From Isochrysis galbana (taxonomy: Eukaryota; Haptophyta; Isochrysidales; Isochrysidaceae), in contig CM030934.1 in assembly GCA_018136815.1 (NCBI GenBank), forward strand, positions 1,272,979 through 1,336,978: 64,000 bases of DNA, in the 5' to 3' direction. The position numbers and the translations under genes are program-made. Positions 10,207-19,154 of this stretch are shown here, one piece after another; within the stretch, counting starts at the first letter, position 1, and each line of letters begins with the position of its first letter. Under the pieces are notes generated by a model that was not told the DNA's origin, made no database searches, and was given only the letters and a program-made list of their open reading frames with translations.

Positions 10207-10957
10207 TGTGGAAATCAAAGCCGCAGCTTGGATTGTAACGAGATGAACGAGATGTAACGAGATGGCCTGATGGCCCGACGACGAGATGAACGAGATGGCC
10301 TTGATGGCCCGACGAGATGAACGAGATGGCCCTGGGGCCCGACGAGACGAACGAGATTTTCGGGTAACGGAACTGGACGAGGAGTTTCCCCACTAAGCTT
10401 GGTCGTAATGCGGTGAAACCGATTTTCGGAGACAAGCGGGAAACCGGGGCGGAAGGAACTGGCAAGGAAGCCGGCAGGAAGGCAGAGGAAATGTCTTGGC
10501 AAGGCGACGGAGGCAGGATTTTTAACGGTAGACGGAGTGCAGAATTTTAACGGTAGGAAGGCAGGATATTTTTAACAGTAGGAAGAGGCAGGATTTCTAA
10601 CGGTAGACGGAGAGCGTGGAATTTTTTTAATGGTAGAAGAAGAGTGCGGAATTTAACTGTAGAAGAAGAGCGGAGAGGAGAAGGAGCGGGGCTCGAACTG
10701 CAGAGCGCTCCGTCCGGACTCGAACTCGCGACCCAGAGCAAAAGGTTGGTGGAGGCGGTGGATTGAACCACTATGCCACGCGAGAGTTTACGTAGCCATA
10801 GGGCCGAGGGGATGGGCTGAGAACCGCCCTATATACTCTGGGTTTTTGTCTCTTCTTTTTCACTTTTCTTCTTCTTTCTTCCTCTGTTCTTTTTACTGTT
10901 TTACTGTTTTTTTTTACTGTTATTTCTTTTTGCCTCTGAGACATCGCGAATGCGACA
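10207..10957 (-). repeat. LTR copy 2 of TRIM-like element
   Basis: No difference from 9391-10141 was found by eye; offset 816 bp. Confidence 0.8.
10700..10800 (-). other. tRNA-derived (SINE-like) sequence within LTR, also at 9884-9984
   Basis: On the minus strand, TGGCATAGTGG resembles a tRNA A box and GAGTTCGAGTCC, about 45 nt later, a B box. The acceptor ends do not pair, so this is not a functional tRNA gene but could be an internal Pol III promoter relic. Confidence 0.4.
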
Positions 10958-11077
10958 GTCTTTTCACCAAAACGCCCAAGCGCATCGCCTTATCGTCCCA
11001 CTCTTCCTTTCTTACATCTCCACCCCAAGGCCCTTTGGCATGGAGGAGGTGTTTCCTCTCCCTCTATCCTTTCCCTT

Positions 11078-14000
11078 ATGTCTCAGGTCTCTAGCTTTGG
11101 TGAAAATCTCTCCCCCATCATAAACACGCAAGAGGAATCTCGCGGTTTCCTAAACCTCTCTCCTACGCGCGTTTGCACGCAATTCTCACTCTCACTTCAG
11201 CCACCACCCCTCACTCCCCCCCTTCTGGGATGGGGTGGACTTCTCTTCTCTGATAAATGGTTGCAGGCCCTCCTTGACCAGCTGTCATTCTATGGAGCCC
11301 TCCATTCTGTCCCATCTGGACCTCTACACTCATCACGTGCCGCTCGTCGCGCCGCCACTCGCCGCCGCCGCCACTCACGTGCTATCTACTCCTCCATCTC
11401 CTATGTTGGAGTTTTGGGACTTCTCTTCTCTGATACATGGTTGCAGGCCCTTCTTGACCAGCTGTCATTCTATGGAGCCCTCCATTCTGTCCCATCTGGA
11501 CCTCTACACTCATCACGTGCCGCTCGTCGGGCCGCCACTCGCCGCCGCCGCCACTCACGTGCTATCTACTCCTCCATCTCCTATGTTGGAAATTTTATGG
11601 AGTCCCTCCATCACCTCCTTGGTTGCTGCCACTTGGCTTTCTCGCTCCTGCGACACCTACCCACTTCTGCTGTTTGTGCCTCATTTGTTGCCGCCGAAGA
11701 CTTGCACATTCGGAGCAATGCTTGGCTTGTCGCCTTGCTCACAACTTCTACGGTTGTGCGCCATACAGCCGGTCGCATCCTATCACTCTTCCTCTACGAG
11801 GCTTACTACTCACTCAGCTCTTGGGCTACCTCTCTTCTCTCGGCATCTTTCTCTCTCTACCTCCGTGCCCGAACCCTCTTCACTTGGGCAACCAAGCGCT
11901 TGACGTACAATCAATGCTGCGCCACAGACGAGGGGGGCGAAGATGATGCTCCTCTAGTTCTCCCACTCAAGAAGAAGAAGTCCGGCTACGCGGCTTTTCT
12001 AGCCCGTGAACGCCATCGGAACCTTTTGGAATCCAAACGCCTTCACGCTCGCGCCAAGTCCACCTATCTTGTCAGGTCGCACACTTCAATTCGGTCCTCA
12101 GCGCTTCGGCCCTCCTTCATGGTGCTTCTCTTACTTCTATCCCAGCTACCCACCTTTGTTTGTGCGCCGGCAACTTCAGAGGCTTCCACTTTGCCCACCT
12201 TCTCCGGCGAGAGGTCTGAATACATGGAGTGGGCCATCCTCTTCTCCGGCTATGTTGCATGGAAACTCACAGATGCCATCCACCTTCTTGAAGATGATGT
12301 TACCCGCCCGGATGAGGATGGGGAGAAGCAACGGTCCTATGACACTCTCAATGCCCGACTGTATGGCCTACTTCTCCAAGCCCTCCCAGCATCCTTGCGT
12401 GTATCTGTCTTTCATGGCCATGCAAACGATGGCGTGGGCGCCTTACGCTACCTGCGTGCCACCTTCGCTGCCAAGAAAGATGATGCTGCCGATTATGCTC
12501 ACTACCTTGGCATGGCACAGACACATGTGATTGATGCTAGGGCCGGCCTCGATCTTGCTGATCTACGCCGCCAATATGACAACATCAATATGGCCGTCGC
12601 GGGCATTAAGCGCACGGGCAAACCTCCTCCGGACGATGCCACCCTCATTGCTTTCTTTGATCATTCACTCCCCTTGGCCTACTCACAACTCCGGCAATTC
12701 GTACGCGGCAGGCGGCTAACCTCCTTTGTTGACCATTATGAAGAATATGTCAGTCAAACTCGTGCGGAACTCTCGGCTCAACGCCCTGCTGCACATGCTT
12801 TCGCCGTCACCGCACCTAAATCCTCATCCAAAGGGAAAGGTCGGCCGTCAAGCGAGCGCCCTCCGCCGAAGGGTGAGCCCATATGCCTCCGTTGTTTGGG
12901 CTCACACAATCGGCCGTTTTGCAAACAACCCACAACCAAGTGCCGTGGGTGCGGGGCTGATCATCATGCAGACATATGCCCCCGCTTATCAACGTCTGCG
13001 ACCTCCGGCACTCGTTCTCGGCTCACACGACGTGCACTCGAATTACTCGATCGTGATGCCTCTCGTGTTGCGGCTGTGCCTGCCTCAACCTCATCATCAA
13101 CCTACGCCCAGGCTGCTGCAACTACCCCTACACCTACTGTAACTAATCCACCTGAAGCATCACAGGCGCCACACCAGCCGCCTTCTACAAGTGGCACCCC
13201 TCTCATGGCCTATACCCAGGCCCATGCCGCGGCTTCTGCCATCGCATCAGATCAAAATGATGCTAATGGTGCCATCCAAGCCTACACCGCTAGCATGCGA
13301 ACCTTTGGCTATGCCCTTTGTGCCAAAGGTCCCTTGCCTCTCCTTGCGACCGAGACTAAGACGCCGATTGAGGAAGAAGCTCTTGTTGACTCCATGGCTA
13401 CGGTTTGGGTTGTTGACCGCCTTGACCGCCTGTGGCGCGTCACGGATGCCCACCCTCGCCTAGGTGTTGACACTGCTGCTGGTCCCGTTGTCGCCCAGGC
13501 AGTTGGGATTGCTTTGGTGTACCTCCTTGTCGGCGACACTTGGGAATGCTACGAGATTCCAAACGTCCTTGTCTTGGCTGAGTGCAATACTGTGCTGTAT
13601 TCTACACGGGTTATGCGAGATCTTTTTGGTTTCCGCCATGACCTCGATGCAGGCTACATCCATGTTCCTGGCGCTCATCCCATACGTGTCCACGATGACT
13701 CAGCCGCATTTCGCATCCCAGTGCGATTCGTGGCACCTTCTGACACCCGTCCTCACTCTGTCCGCTGCCCACTTCGCCCCTCCGCGGCCTCTGCTTCGGC
13801 AGCTGCTACTGTGGTGCATGGAGACCTTGCCTCACACGCTCTGCTCTATCGACGCCTCGGTTTTCCTTACGCTGATCAATGGTCGCTTGTGCCCACCGCC
13901 ACCGTTGGCCACAACCTGTCTCGCCACCGCCCCCCGACTGGCCTCCCCATGCCGGAAGCAGTTGTCCGTGGTCGCATGCGCGCCGCTCCCTTCTCCCGCC

Positions 14001-15220
14001 TCCCAATTTCCCTTGACGCCCAACCGCCTCCCGGAGCCATGGTCTACATGGACTTTGCCGGCCCGCTTTTGGAGAGCATCCTCTTCAAGTACACATGCTA
14101 CTGCGGTACTGTGGATGCTGGTAGCGGCTTCACCCGGGTATGGCCCGCGCGAGCCATGACCGCCGAGGTCGCAGCCTCAGCTCTAGGCCAATTCATTGCA
14201 GACGTCGCCGCTCATCTTCGCTCCCTTGACGGCACATACAAGCCCTCCATTGTGCGATCCGACAAGGGAAGCGCTTTCCTCTCCTATCACTTCCGAGACT
14301 TCCTTGCTCACCGTCGTATCCGTGCAAGCTACTCATCGGAATACACGCCGCAACAAAACTCACATGTGGAACGTATGTGGGGCGTCACCTTTGGTACAGC
14401 CCGCGTCCTTCTTGCTGCTGCTGGTCTGCCTCCGTCCTTTCATCCCTTTGCCATGCAGACAGCGGTTTGGATCACCAACAGGCTTCCACGACCTTCTCGC
14501 CGGAACTTGTCGCCTTATCAACTCCTCACTGGGCATCCCCCTGACATCCGTTGTCTCTATGCTTTTGGTTGCCTTTGTGCCGTCGTTGCCCCCGTGCCGC
14601 GACGTGTTGGCGATCGCCACTTCGCCGACAGAGGTTGGTATGGCCTCTACATGGGGCCTTCTGAGGAGAGCCCTGGCCATGTTGTCTACTTACTCGACTC
14701 CAAACGTGTCATTGTTGCAGCCAAGATCCGCGTATGGGAGGACCAGTTCCCAGGCCTCAAGGATGAGCCTAGACCCAACTGGCTTGAGAATGACGACGAT
14801 CCAGCTGCATTTGCACCTGCCCCCTCCCCTGCCCCCGTTCCAACTCCTGTACCTGCACCTACTGCAGCACCATCTGCAATTCGTCGCTCCCCACGCCTCC
14901 TTGAGCTCGAGCACCAACGTCATGGTATCAATACTACTTCTGCTCACATACCTGCAATGCAGAATACCTCTATGGCTCAGGCTGCAGCTGTGTTTGCTCT
15001 TGGAGCTGCAGCGGCAGGGTTCGATTCTCGATCTGACCCTTTATGTTTTGCTTTTACCTCCGACCTGCTCACTGCCGGCGACAGCTGTCCACCTTTTGCT
15101 CACGCCGGTAGCGACCTTTCACCCTTCGCCCAAGCCGTCACCGTTGTTGCCGACATGGGGGATGTGACGGTCCCCAAGACGTACCGTCAAGCGCTTCAGT
15201 CCACCCATGCTGACTATTGA
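11078..15220 (+). CDS. Copia gag-protease-integrase portion of polyprotein, ending at an in-frame TGA
   Basis: 1380 codons. The first ~350 residues are an unrecognised hydrophobic extension containing a 60-residue tandem duplication. Gag proper appears near residue 360 onward (LPTFSGERSEYMEWAILFSG). Two zinc knuckles near 603-635 are both CX2CX3HX4C, one residue shorter than the classical CX4H spacing. The protease position reads VDSMAT (about 770) where DSG/DTG is normal. The integrase core has Asp in YMDF (about 991), Asp in RSDKG (about 1061) and Glu in HVERM (about 1097), with exact D-X35-E spacing. The frame stops at TGA 15218-15220 and continues unbroken in the same frame beyond it. Confidence 0.88.
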   Translation: MSQVSSFGENLSPIINTQEESRGFLNLSPTRVCTQFSLSLQPPPLTPPLLGWGGLLFSDKWLQALLDQLSFYGALHSVPSGPLHSSRAARRAATRRRRHSRAIYSSISYVGVLGLLFSDTWLQALLDQLSFYGALHSVPSGPLHSSRAARRAATRRRRHSRAIYSSISYVGNFMESLHHLLGCCHLAFSLLRHLPTSAVCASFVAAEDLHIRSNAWLVALLTTSTVVRHTAGRILSLFLYEAYYSLSSWATSLLSASFSLYLRARTLFTWATKRLTYNQCCATDEGGEDDAPLVLPLKKKKSGYAAFLARERHRNLLESKRLHARAKSTYLVRSHTSIRSSALRPSFMVLLLLLSQLPTFVCAPATSEASTLPTFSGERSEYMEWAILFSGYVAWKLTDAIHLLEDDVTRPDEDGEKQRSYDTLNARLYGLLLQALPASLRVSVFHGHANDGVGALRYLRATFAAKKDDAADYAHYLGMAQTHVIDARAGLDLADLRRQYDNINMAVAGIKRTGKPPPDDATLIAFFDHSLPLAYSQLRQFVRGRRLTSFVDHYEEYVSQTRAELSAQRPAAHAFAVTAPKSSSKGKGRPSSERPPPKGEPICLRCLGSHNRPFCKQPTTKCRGCGADHHADICPRLSTSATSGTRSRLTRRALELLDRDASRVAAVPASTSSSTYAQAAATTPTPTVTNPPEASQAPHQPPSTSGTPLMAYTQAHAAASAIASDQNDANGAIQAYTASMRTFGYALCAKGPLPLLATETKTPIEEEALVDSMATVWVVDRLDRLWRVTDAHPRLGVDTAAGPVVAQAVGIALVYLLVGDTWECYEIPNVLVLAECNTVLYSTRVMRDLFGFRHDLDAGYIHVPGAHPIRVHDDSAAFRIPVRFVAPSDTRPHSVRCPLRPSAASASAAATVVHGDLASHALLYRRLGFPYADQWSLVPTATVGHNLSRHRPPTGLPMPEAVVRGRMRAAPFSRLPISLDAQPPPGAMVYMDFAGPLLESILFKYTCYCGTVDAGSGFTRVWPARAMTAEVAASALGQFIADVAAHLRSLDGTYKPSIVRSDKGSAFLSYHFRDFLAHRRIRASYSSEYTPQQNSHVERMWGVTFGTARVLLAAAGLPPSFHPFAMQTAVWITNRLPRPSRRNLSPYQLLTGHPPDIRCLYAFGCLCAVVAPVPRRVGDRHFADRGWYGLYMGPSEESPGHVVYLLDSKRVIVAAKIRVWEDQFPGLKDEPRPNWLENDDDPAAFAPAPSPAPVPTPVPAPTAAPSAIRRSPRLLELEHQRHGINTTSAHIPAMQNTSMAQAAAVFALGAAAAGFDSRSDPLCFAFTSDLLTAGDSCPPFAHAGSDLSPFAQAVTVVADMGDVTVPKTYRQALQSTHADY
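11237..11590 (+). repeat. In-frame 180-bp tandem duplication in copia leader ORF
   Basis: 11237-11410 is repeated at 11417-11590 (offset 180 bp, 60 codons) with a few substitutions. It duplicates an Arg-rich segment (RAARRAATRRRRHSRA) in the N-terminal extension. Confidence 0.85.
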
Positions 15221-16855
15221 CGCGTGGCCATCAACAAGGAGCTCGGCGGCCTCATGGCACTTCGCACTTGGGAGTGCGTTCCCGAGGACGCCATGCCCGA
15301 GGGCGCCAATCTTATGCATTGCCATTTTGTCTTCGCCGTCAAACGCAAGGCCGACGGCTCCATCGAGAAATTCAAGGCCCGCCTCGTCGCCGACGGCAAT
15401 ACTCCACGATACGGAGTCGATTTCGACCGCATCTTCTCTACCGTGGTCAAAACGGTTACCATCCGTCTCGTGCTTGCCATCGCTGCCGCTCGTGACTACA
15501 ACTTGTCCTCCATCGACGTCCGCCAAGCTTATCTGCAAGCCACTCTTCCACAGCCCCTCTTCATGCGCATGCCACCTGGCCTCCCGCCTCGTGACTGTCG
15601 CGGGGTTCGTCTCGTGTGCAAATTATTGCGCTCTATCTATGGCCTCCGTCAAGCTGGGCGCGAATGGGCCGAGCTTCTCACCTCATTCCTCCTGAAGTGG
15701 GGCTTCACGCGCTCTACTATCGATGTCTGTCTCTACATCTTCATTAGCGGCTCGTATTTGCTTTGGGTGCTGGTGTACGTGGACGACGCCCTCATCGTCG
15801 ACAATGACTCCGGCCTCCGCGCTCGTTTTGTTCACGATCTCGGCGATAGGTTCCCCATTGAAGACAAGGGCGAACTCTCGTGGATCCTCAATGTTGCCGT
15901 GGCTCGTGACCGTCCGCGTCGGATCCTCACCTTATCTCAGAGTCTTTACGTCTCAGATCTCCTTCAACGGCATGATGCTTTCCTATCTAGCACTACCACA
16001 CGCACCTTCAAATCCCCTCTCGGCGCCCTCCACCTCGATCCATCTAATTCACCCACGCCTGGCTCTGTTGCTTTTGACTCCATGGCCTCCAAGCGCGACA
16101 CCTATATGGCCATCGTTGGGGGCCTCCTCTGGCTTGCCAACATGTCTAGGCCAGATCTCGCATATGCAGCCTCGCAGCTCTCACGCTTCATGACCAACCC
16201 TGGTCCTACGCACTTCGCCGCTGCCGTCCGCGTCCTTTGCTACGTGCGTGACTCCTCCACCTGCGCTCTGCTCTTTCGCCCGGATCCCTCGCTGCCCTTT
16301 CTAGTCCATGTCGACTCAAATTGGGAATCTCGCTTCTCTTGTACGGGCGCCATCTTCTTTCTGTACGGCTGTCCTGTCCACTGGTTCTCCAAGACCCAAC
16401 GCTCCGTCTCGTTGTCGAGCGCCGAGGCCGAGTACTTCGGTGCCATGCTTGCTGCCCGCGACATCCTCTTCATCCGGGATTTGCTTGTCGACCTATCTCT
16501 CCCGCCGGATGGCCCTACCCTTCTGTGCTCCGACTCCAAGTCTGCCATCAACATGTCCCTCGACCCCGTTGCTTTCAAAAAGACCAAGCACATAATGCGC
16601 GCCGCCGCTTTCCTCCGCGATCTCGTTGCAAAGCGCGCCCTCGCTATGCGACATGTCCCCGGTAACCTTATGCTTGCTGACATCCTCACCAAGCCCCTTG
16701 GGCCCGCTCCCTTCTGCCGTCTCCTATCCCTTCTAAACGACTGCGCGTCCATCATTGCACAAAGTCTGACGAGTTCAAATTCAAGTTCCGCCGAAGAAGC
16801 TACGGCAGGAACAACGTCTGCCTCTAAGACTGCCTCTGACGAAAAGCTCCAGTGA
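15221..16855 (+). CDS. Copia reverse transcriptase and RNase H portion of polyprotein
   Basis: Same frame as the upstream gag-integrase, separated only by the TGA at 15218-15220. In copia proteins this position (HADxWRxAIxKEL) normally holds Trp. The RT has the TW...FKARLVA region, the SSIDVRQAYLQA motif and catalytic YVDD at about 15774-15785. RNase H follows: VHVDSN (about 16308), SLSSAEAEYFGA (about 16420), CSDSKSAINMS (about 16533), then the ILTKPL tail motif. All catalytic residues look intact. It encodes cDNA synthesis for the element and needs read-through or an intact relative to be expressed. Confidence 0.92.
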   Translation, partial: RVAINKELGGLMALRTWECVPEDAMPEGANLMHCHFVFAVKRKADGSIEKFKARLVADGNTPRYGVDFDRIFSTVVKTVTIRLVLAIAAARDYNLSSIDVRQAYLQATLPQPLFMRMPPGLPPRDCRGVRLVCKLLRSIYGLRQAGREWAELLTSFLLKWGFTRSTIDVCLYIFISGSYLLWVLVYVDDALIVDNDSGLRARFVHDLGDRFPIEDKGELSWILNVAVARDRPRRILTLSQSLYVSDLLQRHDAFLSSTTTRTFKSPLGALHLDPSNSPTPGSVAFDSMASKRDTYMAIVGGLLWLANMSRPDLAYAASQLSRFMTNPGPTHFAAAVRVLCYVRDSSTCALLFRPDPSLPFLVHVDSNWESRFSCTGAIFFLYGCPVHWFSKTQRSVSLSSAEAEYFGAMLAARDILFIRDLLVDLSLPPDGPTLLCSDSKSAINMSLDPVAFKKTKHIMRAAAFLRDLVAKRALAMRHVPGNLMLADILTKPLGPAPFCRLLSLLNDCASIIAQSLTSSNSSSAEEATAGTTSASKTASDEKLQ

Positions 16856-16954
16856 CATATACCACTCCGAGTATTACGACTGTCATGCAAGGCATTCTCC
16901 ATTCTTCTACCTTTATCCTCTGTATCTAAGCCTCACCCTCCGTGCTCGCCTTAT

Positions 16955-16961
16955 GGGGGGG
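16955..16961 (+). other. Polypurine tract of copia element
   Basis: A run of seven G directly abuts the 3' LTR at 16962, the expected place for plus-strand priming. Confidence 0.65.
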
Positions 16962-17573
16962 TATCACAGAGTGCCGTCATCTGCCAACACAACCCATTGG
17001 TCCTTACCGATAGAATCGGCTTTACCGATAACTTTGTCTGCCAGATTCCTTTTCATCAAGTCATCAGCCTCTTTCATCATGTGCACCACCTTCTGGACTC
17101 TTCTCTACATTATCATCTGCAGTCGATGCACATCGAGTTCTTAGGGTTCCCCGAGTCATTTGCACATCGACTTCTAGACCTCGCCTTCATCTTGGGGATC
17201 TCAGCTCACTCTAGATCGACTTAGTGCACCTAAGGAATCTCACCTTCATCAACACTCACGACGCTTCATCGGCTCATACTAAGGCAACACTCGCCGATTC
17301 CCTAAATCCTTGATTCCTTCTTTGTTCCCTCGCACGCCTTCCTGTTTGTCTCAGAGTATTATCCAAAGAACCGTGGTGGGGTATATGTAAGGGTTTGTGC
17401 GTGCGTGATTGTTGTAGAATCACCGTGCCCCAGGGGTATCTTGAGTTCCCCAGTGCCCCCAGGTGTCCCAGGTTCTGACCCCTTACCTCTGTACCACTGT
17501 CTCTCTCACTGTCTGTCATGACCCTTCTGCTTTTTGTTGCCGCCCTGGCTGCTTCCTGGCATCCAGCGCGATA
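16962..17573 (+). repeat. 3' LTR of copia element
   Basis: 612 bp, one visible mismatch to 8500-9111. It is followed by the CTCCT duplication at 17574-17578. Confidence 0.88.
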
Positions 17574-18104
17574 CTCCTGAGGTGCAGGAAGGGGCAGGTT
17601 GATGGTGAGTGTCACGGGGCCAAGAGGTTGGGAGAGAGGGTGTTGTGTTGCTTTTGGGGTCAGGGTTTGCCTTCGGCTCCCTGTTGGCCAGTCTTCCCTG
17701 CTTCTCCAAGGGGGTGTGCTGTACGTTTTGTCATTGGATGTTGTCATGTTGTTGTGCCCATAGGGGCCACCCGGCCTCGAGTCGCGCTGCCGTGGCAGCG
17801 CGACCGTCACCGGGGTGGGAGGGGCCTCTGCCATAAGGCATGCCCATGGAGGATGTGGCAGTGTGATCGTGGTGGTTGGGTGGTGGAGACTGCAGCCTGT
17901 CTGCCCCCATGGGGGTGGCCAGCATGGCTGCCTTGTTGGGTGTGGCCGAGGCCACGGGCCGCGGGGTGCGACCGGGGTCGCACACACCTGCTCGGCCTCT
18001 GGCGGCGGACGCGGCCGCTTCGACTGCGACAGGTCCATGGGGGCTGGGGGGCCGCCCTCGGCGGGGGGCCCGAAGGAGAGGAGAGGCTCGCTGGCGCGCT
18101 CCAT
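17574..18104 (-). pseudogene. LINE-like ORF1, N-terminal part (begins MERA), split by the copia insertion
   Basis: Starts ATG at 18104-18102, 5 nt after a hairpin (18110-18125). It encodes a Pro/Arg-rich low-complexity region (MERASEPLLSFGPPAEGG...) and reaches the copia 3' LTR at residue ~177 (...PAPQE). Removing the copia element and one CTCCT leaves the frame open into EPDSEDEDTN at 8499, so both parts were one ORF. The same N-terminal segment recurs, degraded, at 19796-19960 on the plus strand. Confidence 0.7.
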
Positions 18105-18109
18105 CGCGT

Positions 18110-18125
18110 CTAACTATAAAGTTAG
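18110..18125 (-). promoter_or_regulatory. Hairpin upstream of MERA start codon
   Basis: CTAACT / AGTTAG with a 4-nt loop, 5 nt before the ATG at 18104. Confidence 0.55.
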
Positions 18126-18318
18126 TTGCATGGTGGAAACCTCTATCATCAGTGCACCCAACACCCAACATGGGAGGGCACTTCACAACCATCAATCTCC
18201 TACGGAGAGCACCCTAAGCCTCTGTTTTCCATGTTGACTCACTTCTCGTTTTCACCCCACTCCTGTGGGCCACAAGAACCTACAACTCAGTGCCCTGCCT
18301 TGGGCACTCCTTCAACAA

Positions 18319-18840
18319 CTATCAGTAAACTGATAGGGTCATGGAGCGCGCGCCGCCTCCCGCCCTCGCTGCCGCCGCCCTCGCCGCCATGGACGAAGCG
18401 TTCATGGACACGCCACTGTCGCCGAAGCGACCACGCCAAGACGACCCGCCCGACCAGGTGGGCACAGGAGCCAGCGGGCCGCGCCCGCTCACCCCCGAGA
18501 ACGGAGACACAACAACCTGCATGCTGGCAGCAGCCAGCATGCAGCACACCCACATCACTCCACACAGCCACCCCAGCCACACCACACAAGAGGGACGATC
18601 CAACAGGGAAGGCCTCCGGGCCTGGCCCCTACACAGCCGCGGTACCGCCCTCGTGCTCCGGCACGAGGGGCTGGCCCGGCACCATCATAGACAAGACCCC
18701 CATGGGGGTATGTTGACAAAGGTCAAGAACACTGAACAGCTGTGGGCCCCCAACAAGGGGGACAGAGACAACAGAGAAGACGACACCGGAGAGGCACTCT
18801 ACAGCGACGACGAAGGACGGGCAGAAGGCCGCGTCTCGAG
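18319..18840 (+). mobile_element. LINE-like 5' fragment (subfamily A) with ORF1 start
   Basis: The hairpin CTATCAG-TAAA-CTGATAG (18319-18336) is followed 4 nt later by ATG at 18341. The frame (MERAPPPALAAAALAAMDEAF...) matches the copy at 39690. Similarity to ORF1 fades by about 18840, where it meets a minus-strand ORF pair. The open frame to 18961 in this strand is partly antisense to those ORFs. Confidence 0.55.
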
Positions 18841-18896
18841 TAACCCCCCTGCGACGCTGATCACAGGGTCTGCAGCAGCCTTGAACAAGTTATTCT

Positions 18897-19154
18897 TCAG
18901 AGCATCGATGCTCTCCAGCACGTCATTCGAGTCCCAAAAAGACATACTACTAGGAGTTTGAAATCTTGGTCTTCCTGCAACGCGTTGACGAGGAGAATAA
19001 TCACGGTGTTTTCGTCAACTTCAGTGATGAACTTTTCCCATTCTTCGTCATTGAGAGTACCCAAGCTCATATACGTAAGACTTTGTATGTCCGTGCGCCT
19101 TTCCCCCCCCTTATTCCCTAGAAGGGCGTCGGTGACCCTTTTATTGTCGGCCAT
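18897..19154 (-). CDS. Small hypothetical protein (85 aa)
   Basis: Begins MADNKRVTDALLGNKGG and has a balanced, protein-like composition up to NALQEDQDF, then a less convincing tail. A second minus-strand ATG near 18945 (MSFWDSNDVLESIDAL) opens an overlapping frame that also looks protein-like, running to about 18800 at the edge of the LINE-like fragment. The two may be overlapping genes, or one gene broken by a frameshift. No family recognised. Confidence 0.35.
   Translation of the reverse strand: MADNKRVTDALLGNKGGERRTDIQSLTYMSLGTLNDEEWEKFITEVDENTVIILLVNALQEDQDFKLLVVCLFGTRMTCWRASML

Larger units (their letters stand above)
9391..10957 (-). mobile_element. Short non-autonomous LTR element (TRIM-like) inside the copia leader
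   Basis: Two apparently identical 751-bp direct repeats (9391-10141 and 10207-10957) flank only 65 bp and sit between GTCTT duplications (9386-9390 and 10958-10962). Plus-strand ends are TG...CA. The minus strand is the likely sense: there the internal segment ends in TTAAGTCGGGGGG, a polypurine-like tract directly before an LTR starting TGTCGCATTC. The same tract and LTR start occur at 45790-45815. No coding capacity is apparent, so it would need enzymes in trans. The matching LTRs imply very recent insertion. Confidence 0.8.
8500..17573 (+). mobile_element. Complete Ty1/copia-type LTR retrotransposon, nested in a LINE-like ORF1
   Basis: Full architecture is visible: 5' LTR 8500-9111, TGG-starting primer binding site at 9112, gag-protease-integrase-RT-RNase H polyprotein ending at 16855, G-run polypurine tract at 16955-16961, 3' LTR 16962-17573, and a 5-bp target duplication CTCCT. 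Domain order (integrase before RT) places it in Ty1/copia. The LTRs differ at one visible position (t9082 versus c17544), so insertion is recent. The internal leader is interrupted by a second short LTR element (9391-10957). Confidence 0.92.

Noticed and set aside
15218-15220. TGA reassigned to Trp in this nuclear code
   Set aside because: TGA is used as the terminator of clear host genes such as those ending at 2791 and 6067.
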